From Paracoccaceae bacterium (GTDB lineage Bacteria; Pseudomonadota; Alphaproteobacteria; Rhodobacterales; Rhodobacteraceae): DNA of 64,000 nt. Where the stretch lies: the NCBI GenBank assembly GCA_028284605.1, contig JANQRL010000059.1:1-64000 (forward strand), read 5' to 3'. Positions 52,398 through 61,640 of this stretch are shown in pieces. A program made the position numbers and the translations under genes. The notes under the pieces are model-generated. The model had not been told where the DNA came from. It saw only the letters and a list, made by a program, of their open reading frames with translations, and ran no database searches. How positions within the stretch are numbered: the stretch's first letter is position 1; each line of letters starts with the position of its first letter.

Positions 52398-53273
52398 TCA
52401 GCCCGCGTTCCGACGCAGCCGCGCGAAGAGGCTCGACGTGTCCCAGCGCCCGCCGCCCATGGCCTGCACCTCCTTGTAGAACTGGTCCACCAGGGCGGTG
52501 ACCGGGAGGCTGGCGCCGGTCTCGTTGGCGGTGGCGAGGCAGATGCCGAGGTCCTTGCGCATCCAGTCGACCGCGAAGCCGTGCTCGAAATGGCCGTCGA
52601 GCATGGTCTCGTAGCGGTTCGCCATCTGCCAGGACCCCGCCGCGCCGCCGGCGATCACCTCGATCACCGCGCGCCCGTCGAGCCCGGCCGTCTCGGCGAA
52701 ATGCAACCCCTCGCTGAGCCCCTGGACAAGGCCCGCGATACAGATCTGGTTGACCATCTTGGTGAGCTGTCCGGCCCCGCTCTCGCCGAGCCGCCGGCAC
52801 GCCTTGGCATAGGCGGCGATGATCGGCTCGGCCCGCGCATAGGCCCCCGCCTCGCCGCCGCACATGACGACAAGCTGACCGTTCTCCGCCCCGGCCTGAC
52901 CGCCGGAGATCGGGGCGTCGACAAAGGCGATGCCCTGCCCGCCCGCGACCTCGTGGAGGTCTCGCGTGACCTTGGCCGAGACCGTTGTGTGGTCGACGAA
53001 CACAGTCCCGTCGCCCATCCCGGCGAAGGCACCGTCCTCACCGAGGCAGACCCCGCGCAGATCGTCGTCATTGCCCACGCAGGCCATGACGAACGCCGCG
53101 CCCTCGGCCGCCGCCGCCGGAGTCGCCGCCGATGTCCCGCCATGCTCGGCCACCCAGGCGTCAGCCTTGGTCGCCGTCCGGTTGTAGACCGTCACCTCGT
53201 GCCCCGCCGCCACGAGATGCCCGGCCATCGGGGAACCCATGACCCCAAGCCCCAGAAACGCTACCTTCGCCAT
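52398..53273 (-). CDS. NAD-dependent beta-hydroxyacid dehydrogenase (3-hydroxyisobutyrate/tartronate semialdehyde type)
   Basis: A 291-residue enzyme. It shows NAD-binding FLGLGVMGSPMAGHLVAAGH, substrate-binding DAPISGGQAGAENGQLVVMC and the catalytic-lysine segment GAGQLTKMVNQICIAGLVQG. The ATG at 53273 lies at the right distance from GGGAGAGG; an ATG two codons earlier (53279) is too close to it. It is cytoplasmic. The exact substrate (3-hydroxyisobutyrate, glycerate/tartronate semialdehyde or other) cannot be told. It is divergent from the penicillin acylase-like gene with a 75-base gap. Confidence 0.92.
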   Translation of the reverse strand: MAKVAFLGLGVMGSPMAGHLVAAGHEVTVYNRTATKADAWVAEHGGTSAATPAAAAEGAAFVMACVGNDDDLRGVCLGEDGAFAGMGDGTVFVDHTTVSAKVTRDLHEVAGGQGIAFVDAPISGGQAGAENGQLVVMCGGEAGAYARAEPIIAAYAKACRRLGESGAGQLTKMVNQICIAGLVQGLSEGLHFAETAGLDGRAVIEVIAGGAAGSWQMANRYETMLDGHFEHGFAVDWMRKDLGICLATANETGASLPVTALVDQFYKEVQAMGGGRWDTSSLFARLRRNAG

Positions 53274-53348
53274 CGCCATCGCCTCTCCCGTTGAGTTTCG
53301 TTTCCCCGTAATTTACCCGCACACCGAAGAGGTCAACCGGAGGTCCCC

Positions 53349-55808
53349 TTGGCGTTCGTCTTTCGCTGGCTCATGCGGATCGTGACCGGGCTCGTGGTGC
53401 TCGGCATCGCGGCGTTTCTGCTGGCCTATTACTTCGCCTCTCGCTCCCTGCCGGACTACGATGCGACGGCCGAGGTGACGGGGATCGCCACGCCGGTGGA
53501 GATCGTGCGCGACAACGCCAATGTCCCGCATATCTTCGGCGCGAGCGACCCGGACGTGTTCTTCGCCCTCGGCTATGCTCATGCCCAGGACCGGCTCTGG
53601 CAGATGACCATGCTGCGCCGGACGGCCCAAGGCCGGCTCTCGGAGCTCTTCGGCGCCGATACGCTGCGGATCGACACGCTGCTCCGGCGGCTCGATCTCT
53701 ACACCCTCGCCAGCCAATCCGTCGCGGTGCAGGACGCCTATACGATGGCGGCGCTCGAAGCCTACTCGGCCGGCGTCAATGCCTGGCTCGCGGAGGTCAA
53801 CGAGGGCGCGCTCGGCCGCGGCGCGCCGGAGATGTGGCTCTTCAACCACCCGGTCGCGCCCTGGGTCCCGGCGGATTCGCTGGCCGTGATCAAGGTCATG
53901 TCCCTGCAACTTTCGGGGCATCTGGAACGCGAGGTGCTGCGCGCCCGAACCTCGCTCCTGCTCGATGAGGGCCGGGTGGCCGATATCCTGCCCGACGCAC
54001 CCGGCAGCGGCATCGCCGCCCTGCCCCGGTTCGCGACCCTTGTCCCCGGTGTCCCGGCCTACGCCGAGGGCGACGACCGGCATCACCGGCTCTTCCCGGT
54101 GCCGCCCTCCCCCCTCGCAGGCGCCTCCAATGCCTGGGCCGCTGCGCCGACCCGCTCTGTCACCGGGTCGACGCTCCTGGCGAACGACCCGCATCTCGGC
54201 CTCTCGGCACCGACGATCTGGTATCTGGCCCGGCTGGAACTGGAGAGCGGCGGCATCATCGGCGGCACGATCCCGGGCGTGCCCCTGATCCTCGTCGGCC
54301 GCAGCGCCGATCTCGGCTGGGGGCTGACCTCCTCCTATGTCGACGATCAGGACATCTTCATCGAGGAGGTGAACCCGTCGGATGCCAGCCAGTACCGCAC
54401 CCCGGAGGGCTGGAAGGCGTTCGAGGCCCGCGACAGCATTGTCCGGGTCCGCGGCGCCGCGCCGGTGACGGTGCAGCTCCGCTGGACCGATAACGGCCCG
54501 GTCCTGCCGCCGGACCAGTTCGATCTCGGCACGATCCGCCCGCCGGGCCATGTCACCGCCCTCGGCTGGACCGCGCTTTCCGCCGAAGACAGCTCGATCT
54601 CCGCCGGCATGGCGATCATGCGGGCCACGAACATCGACGCCGCCATCACCGCCGCCGAGGGCTATATCGCCCCGTCCCAGAACCTGGTCCTCGCCGACCG
54701 CAACCGGATCGCGATGAAGCTGATCGGCGCCGTGCCGGCCCGGGACCGCGCCCATCAGAGCCAGGGCCGCCTGCCGACCTTCGGCTACGTGCCGGAGAAC
54801 CGCTGGCAGGGCATGCTGCCCTACGACACCAACCCGGTCTTCATCGACACGCCCGGGGGGCTGATCGGCAACACCAACAACAAGCTGACGAACCGCCCGT
54901 TCCCGACCCATGTGAGCCATTGGTGGGGCGACACGCAGCGGGTCAATCGCTGGCGTCGGCTGATGCAGGCCCGCGAGGTCCACACCCGCGAAAGCTTCAT
55001 CGAGGCGCAACTCGACACGGTGAGCTTCACGGCGCAGTCGATCCTGCCGCTCGTTGGCGCCGATCTGTGGTTCACCGGAGAGCCCGCGCCGGAGGGCACG
55101 CCGGAACGGCAGCGCCAGATCGCCCTCGACCTGCTCGGCGAATGGAACGGCGAGATGAACGAGCACCTGCCCGAGCCGCTCCTCTTCGCCGCCTGGCTGC
55201 GCTTCCTCCAGGACCGGCTCATTCGCGACGAACTCGGGCCGCTGGCGCGCGAGTTCACCCATGTCGAACCGCTCTTCATCGAGCGGGTGTTCCGCGACAT
55301 CGACGGGGCGAGCGCCTGGTGCGACGTGATCCAGTCGGCGCCGGAAGAGACCTGCACCGAAATCTCGCGACTGGCGCTCGACGATGCGCTGGTGTGGATC
55401 GGCGATACCTATGGCAACGACCTTCAGGCGGTGCGCTGGGGCGATGCGCACGAGGCGACCCATGACCACCCCGTCCTGGGCGGCGTGCCGGTCCTGCGCT
55501 GGTTCGTGAATATCCGGCAGTCGACCTCCGGCGGCGACTTCACCCTGCAACGCGGCCGCACCGCGGGGACCGGGCCGGAGCCGTTCCAGAACGTCCATTC
55601 CGCCGCCTATCGCGGGGTCTATGATTTCGCCGATCCGGATTCCTCGGTCTTCATCACCTCGACCGGCCAGTCCGGCCACCCGCTCTCACGCCATTACGAC
55701 GATCTGGGCGCGCTCTGGCGGCGCGGCGAATACATCCCGATGTCGCTCGACCCGGCCCTGGCCCGGGCAGCCTCGGTCGGAACCACCACTCTCGTTCCGA
55801 CCGAGTAG
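53349..55808 (+). CDS. Penicillin acylase family (Ntn hydrolase) protein
   Basis: An 819-residue proenzyme. The start is the TTG at 53349 behind GGAGGT. An N-terminal membrane segment (IVTGLVVLGIAAFLLAYYFA) works as signal or anchor. The alpha part contains VEIVRDNANVPHIFGASDPD and FALGYAHAQDRLWQM. The self-cleavage site precedes the catalytic serine in LAGASNAWAAAP (about residue 260), followed by LLANDPHLGLSAP and the beta part. The family includes acyl-homoserine-lactone acylases as well as penicillin acylases, so with an orphan LuxR gene in the window, signal degradation is one possibility. The substrate is unproven. Confidence 0.9.
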   Translation: MAFVFRWLMRIVTGLVVLGIAAFLLAYYFASRSLPDYDATAEVTGIATPVEIVRDNANVPHIFGASDPDVFFALGYAHAQDRLWQMTMLRRTAQGRLSELFGADTLRIDTLLRRLDLYTLASQSVAVQDAYTMAALEAYSAGVNAWLAEVNEGALGRGAPEMWLFNHPVAPWVPADSLAVIKVMSLQLSGHLEREVLRARTSLLLDEGRVADILPDAPGSGIAALPRFATLVPGVPAYAEGDDRHHRLFPVPPSPLAGASNAWAAAPTRSVTGSTLLANDPHLGLSAPTIWYLARLELESGGIIGGTIPGVPLILVGRSADLGWGLTSSYVDDQDIFIEEVNPSDASQYRTPEGWKAFEARDSIVRVRGAAPVTVQLRWTDNGPVLPPDQFDLGTIRPPGHVTALGWTALSAEDSSISAGMAIMRATNIDAAITAAEGYIAPSQNLVLADRNRIAMKLIGAVPARDRAHQSQGRLPTFGYVPENRWQGMLPYDTNPVFIDTPGGLIGNTNNKLTNRPFPTHVSHWWGDTQRVNRWRRLMQAREVHTRESFIEAQLDTVSFTAQSILPLVGADLWFTGEPAPEGTPERQRQIALDLLGEWNGEMNEHLPEPLLFAAWLRFLQDRLIRDELGPLAREFTHVEPLFIERVFRDIDGASAWCDVIQSAPEETCTEISRLALDDALVWIGDTYGNDLQAVRWGDAHEATHDHPVLGGVPVLRWFVNIRQSTSGGDFTLQRGRTAGTGPEPFQNVHSAAYRGVYDFADPDSSVFITSTGQSGHPLSRHYDDLGALWRRGEYIPMSLDPALARAASVGTTTLVPTE

Positions 55809-55865
55809 CCCCCGGGCCGCCCCGCCCAGACCGTCTGCCTCAGGCTGCGTCCGCAGTCCGCCGCA

Positions 55866-56642
55866 TCAGTGAAACGTGATCGCCGCGCTGCCGGCCCGAA
55901 GCGGCAGCACCTCCGCCCCGCTAGCGCGGGCTTTCTGCCAGAGCGCCCGACCGGCACAGCGCGACAGGGTCATCTCCCGCACCAGCACGTGCTGAACAGC
56001 ATCCTCAGGGATCGTTCGCGCCGGTGGCGTTGCCCGGCCCGGACCCGGCAGAACGCTGGCACCATCGGCCAGGTCCGGCATCCGCGCCGCATCCGGTACA
56101 ACAATCTCTCCCGCGACATCGTCGGGATGCAGACTCTCGGAGACCGCGCCCTCGGCGAAGACCAGTTCGTGGCGGTTGAAAAGGAAATGGACGTACTCGA
56201 TCCCCTCGGCCGGCACGACCTTCTTCACGCCTGGCAGGCCGAGAAGCTTCTGCGCCGGCACCAGCACTTCTGAACTGTCGCAAAGAAGCTCCGCCTGGGC
56301 CGAGCGCAGCATCATGCAGTGCTGCGGCGAGACCAGCAGATCCCGCTCAGGCAGACCGTTGCCGAGCGCGCCCGCCGCGATGCGGACGGGTGCGAGCCTC
56401 GGATCGGCGCGCAGTTCGGCGGCCGAGATGTGCCGGCCCGCGACGTGGCGCACCGTCTGGACACCGTTATCCATGGTCGGGATGCGGTCGCCGACCCGGA
56501 TGTCCCGGGCGGCGCGGTGGCCATCGTCGGTCGCGATCCGCGTATCGCCGCCGAAATAGGCCCGCTCATTGAAATCGCGCCACCCTCCGATCGGCGGATT
56601 GGCCTCGTCGCGACGTGAGGGGATCGTGAAAGTCTTAACCAT
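55866..56642 (-). CDS. Hint-domain (Hint_2) protein lacking the N-terminal catalytic cysteine
   Basis: A 258-residue protein. The Hint pattern is clear: FGGDTRIATDDGHRAARDIR, VGDRIPTMDNGVQTVRHVAG, LVSPQHCMML and GIEYVHFLFNRHELVFAEGA. In functional relatives the motif starts with Cys (CFxxGTxI); here the position is Tyr29 (AYFGGDTRI), so self-cleavage by the usual route is not expected. There is no signal peptide. GGGAGAG precedes the ATG at 56642. Rhodobacterales carry many Hint_2 proteins of unknown function. The 233-base gap to hflX shows nothing recognisable. Confidence 0.82.
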   Translation of the reverse strand: MVKTFTIPSRRDEANPPIGGWRDFNERAYFGGDTRIATDDGHRAARDIRVGDRIPTMDNGVQTVRHVAGRHISAAELRADPRLAPVRIAAGALGNGLPERDLLVSPQHCMMLRSAQAELLCDSSEVLVPAQKLLGLPGVKKVVPAEGIEYVHFLFNRHELVFAEGAVSESLHPDDVAGEIVVPDAARMPDLADGASVLPGPGRATPPARTIPEDAVQHVLVREMTLSRCAGRALWQKARASGAEVLPLRAGSAAITFH

Positions 56643-56875
56643 CGGGCTCTCCCGCTACTCATTACCCAGTGTCCGACAATGCCACGGAGTCGGCACCCGG
56701 ACCGCCCGACCGCACACATCCGGCCGGGCCACATCCCGCAGAATGATCTCGAATTCTGTCAAGATTTCGCCGAAAATGCGACCTGTCAGGGGACCGATCA
56801 ACGCACGGGGCCCGGAAACCCGACTTCCGGCGCGACCAGGATCATCGACCTGAACCCTCTGTGCGGTCCGCGCGC

Positions 56876-58159
56876 TCAGCCGATCTTGCCGAACGCCGCC
56901 TTCTGCCGGTCGGTCCAGACCACATCGAGTTCAAGCCCCGTCTCGGTGCGGCGCTCCGCCGTGACGATCTCGCTTTCATAGGCCCAGGCCCGGCGGCGCC
57001 CGTCGGCATGATCGAGATGGAGCGTCTCGGCCGTGGTCTCACGGCGCAGTAGCGCGGCGATCCGATCCTGAAATGCGCCCAGCCCCGCGCCGGTGAGCGC
57101 CGAGACCAGTAGCACGTCGTCACGCCGCACCGCCCGGGTCCGCGCCGCCTCCGCCGCCTCCGGGCCCAGCAGATCGGCCTTGTTCCAGACCTCGATCAGG
57201 GGCCGGTCCTCCTCCAGCCCCAACGCGACCAGGATCGCCGCCACATCCTCCGCCTGGGCCTCGGCCTCGGGATGGGAGATGTCGCGGACATGGACCACGA
57301 TATCCGCCGCCAGCACCTCTTCGAGCGTGGCGCGGAAGGCCGCGACCAATTCGGTGGGCAGGTCCGAGATGAAGCCCACCGTGTCGCTCAGGATCACCTC
57401 GATCCCGCCGGCGAGGTCCACCTTGCGCATGGTCGGGTCGAGGGTGGCGAAGAGCATGTCCTTGGCCATCACCTCGGCCCCGGTGAGCCGGTTGAAGAGC
57501 GTCGACTTGCCGGCATTGGTGTAGCCCACCAGCGCGACGATCGGATAGGGCACCTTGGCGCGGGCCTGCCGGTGCAGGTCGCGGGTCTTCACCACTTTGG
57601 CGAGCTGGCGGCGAAGCCGGGTGAGCTGGGTGTCGATGGCGCGCCGGTCCGCCTCGATCTGGGTCTCACCCGGGCCGCCGACGAAACCGAGGCCGCCGCG
57701 CTGCCGCTCCAGATGGGTCCAGGCCCTGACCAGCCGCGTCCGCTGATAGCTGAGTGCCGCCATCTCGACCTGCAACACGCCCTCCCGGGTCCGGGCCCGG
57801 TCGGAAAAGATCTCCAGGATCAAGCCGGTGCGGTCGAGGAGCTTCACCCCCCAGTCGCGTTCCAGATTGCGCTGCTGAACCGGGCTCACCGGCCCGTCGA
57901 TCAGCACGAGCTCCACCTCATCGGCCTTCAGCCGCGCGCCCAGCTCCGCCACCTTGCCACTGCCGAAGAGCGCCCCCGGCGCGACCTTGGGCAGCGGCAC
58001 GATCTCCGCCCCCACGACCTCCAGCCCCGGCAGGGCGGCGGCGAGCGCCACCGCCTCCCCCAGCGCCGGACCGGCGGCGCGGCGATCCGGATCGGCCTTG
58101 ATATCAGGATGCAGGACAAAGGCCCGCGTCGCGCGCGGCCCGTCCCCGGCCTCAGCCAT
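56876..58159 (-). CDS. hflX: GTPase HflX
   Basis: A 427-residue ribosome-associated GTPase that splits stalled or heat-damaged ribosomes. The N-terminal HflX domain shows GALFGSGKVAELGARLKADE and LIDGPVSPVQQRNLER, then GGLGFVGGPGETQIEADRR. The G domain has VALVGYTNAGKSTLFNRLTG, LFATLDPTMRK, LSDTVGFISDLP and EVWNKADLL. It lies eight bases after hfq on the same strand, the classic hfq-hflX pair. Confidence 0.97.
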   Translation of the reverse strand: MAEAGDGPRATRAFVLHPDIKADPDRRAAGPALGEAVALAAALPGLEVVGAEIVPLPKVAPGALFGSGKVAELGARLKADEVELVLIDGPVSPVQQRNLERDWGVKLLDRTGLILEIFSDRARTREGVLQVEMAALSYQRTRLVRAWTHLERQRGGLGFVGGPGETQIEADRRAIDTQLTRLRRQLAKVVKTRDLHRQARAKVPYPIVALVGYTNAGKSTLFNRLTGAEVMAKDMLFATLDPTMRKVDLAGGIEVILSDTVGFISDLPTELVAAFRATLEEVLAADIVVHVRDISHPEAEAQAEDVAAILVALGLEEDRPLIEVWNKADLLGPEAAEAARTRAVRRDDVLLVSALTGAGLGAFQDRIAALLRRETTAETLHLDHADGRRRAWAYESEIVTAERRTETGLELDVVWTDRQKAAFGKIG

Positions 58160-58167
58160 CGGCGCGG

Positions 58168-58401
58168 TCAGTCCTCACCGTCATAGAGGTTGATCGGCTG
58201 CGACGGCATGATCGTGGACATCGCCGACTTGTAGACGAGCTGCGATTGTCCGTCCCGGCGCAGCAGCACGCAGAAGCTGTCGAACCACGTGATGACGCCC
58301 TGAAGCTTCACACCGTTGACCAGAAAAATCGTGACCGGAACCTTCGTCTTGCGGACATGGTTGAGAAACGCGTCCTGAAGGTTCTGCTTATCGGATGCCA
58401 T
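58168..58401 (-). CDS. hfq: RNA chaperone Hfq
   Basis: A 77-residue Sm-like protein that forms hexamers and pairs small RNAs with mRNAs. It begins [20 protein letters not shown], with Sm1 [20 protein letters not shown] and Sm2 [15 protein letters not shown]. The C-terminus is short, as in other alphaproteobacteria. The ATG at 58401 follows an A-rich leader with AGAGGGTC. The presence of Hfq makes small RNAs such as the candidate at 35.85 kb plausible. Confidence 0.97.
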   Translation of the reverse strand: MASDKQNLQDAFLNHVRKTKVPVTIFLVNGVKLQGVITWFDSFCVLLRRDGQSQLVYKSAMSTIMPSQPINLYDGED

Positions 58402-58518
58402 TGACCTGACCCTCTTTCTTTTTTTGCGGCCGCGGACCGGCCCTCTCCCTCGTTGAGGCGGAGTATGTCCCGGCATGAAAGGGGTTTCCAGCCCCAAATT
58501 CCGTCGCGGCAGCAGCGC

Positions 58519-60024
58519 CTAGCGGCGCCAGAAATCCGGGTTCAGGAGCGCGATGATGGCGAGCGTCTCCAGGCGCCCCAGCACCATGGTGAGCGCCAGA
58601 ATGATCTTGGCCGCATCGGGCAGAACGGCATAGGAAATTGGGCTCTCGGCGGCAGCGGTGGCGAGCGGCCCGGTATTGGAGATCGCGGCGACGGTCAGCA
58701 CCATCGTCGTCTCGAAGGACACGCCGGTCAGCGAGACCAGCACCATGACCGCCGCGATCGAGAGCGCGAAGAGCATGAAGAAGATCCAGGCGATGGTTGC
58801 CCCTTCCCGCCGGATCCGCCGCGCCGCGCGCCCCGCCCCGCCGACCGAGGACGGATGGACCAGCCGTTCGACCTCGCGCTGTCCGTGCTTGTAGAGCGCA
58901 TAGACCCGAAGCAGCTTCACCCCCCCGGCCGTGGTCGCCACCCCGCCGCCGATGATCGCAAGGCCCACCAGGATCAGACCCGGCGTCTCCAGCCCCGACC
59001 ACTGGGCGGCCCCCGGCCAGGCCCGCGACTCGAACCCGGTGGTGGTCAGAAACGACAGAACGGTGAAGAACCCGCCCCAGAGCGCCGCCAACCCTTCGCC
59101 GAAATTGTCCGTATCCTCAGCCGGAGCCCCGAGCCAGTGCCGCAGGAAGAGAAGCGCGGTCACGCCGAGAACGAAGACGACCGCCATCTGCAACTCCGGA
59201 TCGTCGCGCAGACGGATCGGTTCCTCACCGCCGAGACCGCGCCCGAAGGTCATCCGGCTGAGTGCGAAGACGAAGAAGAGCGCGATGACGACCTCGCCGC
59301 CGATCCCCGATGCGGTCTCGCCAAGCCCGGCCGCCGGCGAGATGCCAGAGGTCGCCATGACCGACATCGCATGGCAGAGCGCGATGAGCGGGCTGTCGCC
59401 CAGAAGCGTCAGACAGAACCAGAGCACCGCGGTGAGCCCGGCATAGATCGGGATCAGCGCCCCGGCATAGCGCGCGAGCCGTGCTGCCGGGGCCGAGGAG
59501 GCATCGGCCTGGCCGACCGGCACCCGCTCCGCCGTGCCGCGTACCTCGAACCCGCCGATCGCCATCGGCGCGAAGACCGCGAGCGCCGCGATCCACATCA
59601 GCAAGCCACCGAGCCAGCCCACCAGCGCCCGCCAGAGATGCACCGCCGGCGGAGCCGCGGCCGGATCGTCGAAGATCGTGGCGCCGGTGGTGGTGAAGCT
59701 CGACACCATCTCGAACCAGGCATCGACCAGCCCGACGCCCGGCAGGGTCAGCCAGAGCGGCAGCGCGAACATCAGCGGCAGGAGCGCAAAGGCCGCGAGC
59801 AGCGCCAGAAGCTGTCCTCGCGCGTCGGCGAACCCGTCGCGCCGGTTCATCGCCACGGCGATCAGCCAGGCGATAATCGAAAAGAGCAGCGCCCCGTAGA
59901 AAAACGCCTGGGCAGTCAGGAAGTCGTCGCCATTGAGCGCGAGGACCGCCGGCACCAGCATCGCGACGGCGCCGATCCCGGTCAGCAGCACGAAGAACGG
60001 CTGGGACGCGAGCCGCCCGGGCAT
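58519..60024 (-). CDS. trkH: Trk potassium uptake system membrane subunit TrkH
   Basis: A 501-residue inner-membrane K+ transporter subunit with about ten membrane segments and repeated pore loops: FEMVSSFTTTGATIFDD, ALCHAMSVMATSGISPA, FFTVLSFLTTTGFESR and TVAAISNTGPLATAA, each carrying a filter-like glycine. It works with TrkA, whose stop overlaps its start by one base (TGATG). The length is normal. Confidence 0.95.
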   Translation of the reverse strand: MPGRLASQPFFVLLTGIGAVAMLVPAVLALNGDDFLTAQAFFYGALLFSIIAWLIAVAMNRRDGFADARGQLLALLAAFALLPLMFALPLWLTLPGVGLVDAWFEMVSSFTTTGATIFDDPAAAPPAVHLWRALVGWLGGLLMWIAALAVFAPMAIGGFEVRGTAERVPVGQADASSAPAARLARYAGALIPIYAGLTAVLWFCLTLLGDSPLIALCHAMSVMATSGISPAAGLGETASGIGGEVVIALFFVFALSRMTFGRGLGGEEPIRLRDDPELQMAVVFVLGVTALLFLRHWLGAPAEDTDNFGEGLAALWGGFFTVLSFLTTTGFESRAWPGAAQWSGLETPGLILVGLAIIGGGVATTAGGVKLLRVYALYKHGQREVERLVHPSSVGGAGRAARRIRREGATIAWIFFMLFALSIAAVMVLVSLTGVSFETTMVLTVAAISNTGPLATAAAESPISYAVLPDAAKIILALTMVLGRLETLAIIALLNPDFWRR

Positions 60025-61400
60025 CAGAAGAAGTCGATGGAGACCTGGAGAAGCTGCTCCACCGCGGCCCGGTCGCCGGCCATGGCGAAGATGGCGATCA
60101 CGTCGCCTTCCTCGATCCGGGTGCCCCCGGTCGGCTTGATCAGCTCGCCGCGCCGCATCAGCCCGCCGACGATGGCGCCTTCCGGGAAGTCGATATCGCG
60201 GATCGCCTGGCCGGCGATGGGCGAGGTCGAGAGCACCTGCGCCTCCATCATCTCGGCCTCGGCATCGCCCACCGAATAGACCTCACGGACCCGGCCATGG
60301 CGGATATGGCGCAGGATCGAGCTCACGGTGGTGGCGCGCGGATTGATGTAAGCGTCGATGTCGAGGGGCTCCATCAGCGGCACGAGCGTCGGGTCGTTGG
60401 TCAGGCAGATCGCCATCGGACAGCCCATGGACTTCGCCCGCACGGCGGCCAGGAGGTTCACCTTGTCATCGTCCGTCACCGCCAGCACCGCATCGGCATT
60501 GCGGATCCCGGCCTCCTCCAGAAGCCCGGCATCGAGCCCGTCGCCGTGGAGCACGATGGTCCGTTCCAGCGCATCCGCCGCCAGTTCGGCGCAGCGCCGG
60601 TTGCGCTCGATCACCTTGGCGCGGACCCGTTCCGTGCCGGCCTCCAGCGCCCGGGCCACGGCAAGCCCGACATTGCCGCCACCGATCACCACCACCCGCT
60701 CCTGCTTGCGCGAGACCTTGCCGAAAATCTCCAGGGTCCGCGCCATATCCTCGGTGTGGGAGAACACATAGGCACTGTCGCCGACGAAGAGCTGATCGCC
60801 CGGCGCCGGCACGAAAAGCGCGCCCTCGCGCCGGATCCCGACGACGATGGCGCGCAGCGTGGAGAAAAGATCGGTGAGCTGTCGCAGCGGCGTATTCACC
60901 ACCGGACAATCCTCGTCGATGGAAATCCCCAGAAGCTGCCCCTTGCCATCGAGGAAACTCTCGATATCGAAGGTCGCCGGCGCCGCGATCCGTTGCAGCG
61001 CCGCATCGGCCACCTCCTTTTCCGGCGAGATCACTACATCGATCGGCATGTGCTCGCGGCGGTAGAGATCGGAATAGATCGCGTCGAGATAACTCTGGGA
61101 GCGCAGCCGCGCGATCTTCCGCTGCACCTCAAAGACCGAATGGGCCACCTGGCAGGTGACCATGTTCACTTCGTCGGAATGGGTCGCGGCGATCACCAGA
61201 TCGGCATCCCGCGCTCCGGCGCGGTCGAGGATATCCGGATAGGACGCAAAGCCCGCGATCCCCTGCACGTCGAGCGTATCGGTGGCCCTGCGCACCAGGT
61301 CGGGATTGTTGTCGACCACGGTGACGTCGTTGTCCTCGCCGGAGAGATGCCGGGCGATCTGCCAGCCGACCTGCCCTGCCCCGCAGATGATGACCTTCAT
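60024..61400 (-). CDS. trkA: Trk potassium transporter regulatory subunit TrkA
   Basis: A 458-residue cytoplasmic subunit with two RCK/TrkA_N nucleotide-binding domains: KVIICGAGQVGWQIARHLSG at the start and RVVVIGGGNVGLAVARALEA in the second half. Each is followed by a TrkA_C domain. It gates TrkH in response to NAD(H)/ATP in known systems. It lies downstream of ntrX on the same strand, separated by 239 bases that include repeat family 2. A trkA gene beside ntrYX and hfq is common in alphaproteobacteria. Confidence 0.96.
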   Translation of the reverse strand: MKVIICGAGQVGWQIARHLSGEDNDVTVVDNNPDLVRRATDTLDVQGIAGFASYPDILDRAGARDADLVIAATHSDEVNMVTCQVAHSVFEVQRKIARLRSQSYLDAIYSDLYRREHMPIDVVISPEKEVADAALQRIAAPATFDIESFLDGKGQLLGISIDEDCPVVNTPLRQLTDLFSTLRAIVVGIRREGALFVPAPGDQLFVGDSAYVFSHTEDMARTLEIFGKVSRKQERVVVIGGGNVGLAVARALEAGTERVRAKVIERNRRCAELAADALERTIVLHGDGLDAGLLEEAGIRNADAVLAVTDDDKVNLLAAVRAKSMGCPMAICLTNDPTLVPLMEPLDIDAYINPRATTVSSILRHIRHGRVREVYSVGDAEAEMMEAQVLSTSPIAGQAIRDIDFPEGAIVGGLMRRGELIKPTGGTRIEEGDVIAIFAMAGDRAAVEQLLQVSIDFF

Positions 61401-61520
61401 GGGTTCTCCCGGTCGCTTTGGGCCGATCTAGGGCGAAATCCGCTTGATCTGCAACATGCCTGATCGAGATCCACTGAACCTTGCCCGGCCAGGTCGCGGG
61501 ACGGATCGCCGCCCGCACCC

Positions 61521-61640
61521 CTCTTCATTTGGCCGCAAATACTCCGGGGGAGGCCGCAGGCCGGGGGCAGCGCCCCCTCCCGAGACGGGCCCGCAGGGGC
61601 CCGGCGAGATGACCGGCGCGCCGCAGGCGCTCAATCGGAT
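61521..61640 (+). repeat. Dispersed intergenic repeat family 2, copy 2
   Basis: It starts CTCTTCATTTGGCCGCAAAT and ends GCGCGCCGCAGGCGCTCAAT followed by CGGAT, with GGGGGC-AGC-GCCCCC and GGGCCC inverted repeats inside. The ends match 50414-50507. It touches the ntrX stop codon, so it could form the 3' end of that message. Confidence 0.68.

Noticed and set aside
53313..55679. Minus-strand open frame of about 790 codons opposite the penicillin acylase-like gene
   Set aside because: It is an antisense shadow; the plus-strand frame contains the full Ntn-hydrolase motifs.
58453..60279. Plus-strand open frame of about 600 codons opposite trkH
   Set aside because: A highly charged, Arg/Glu/Gln-rich translation with no fold; antisense to a clear transporter.
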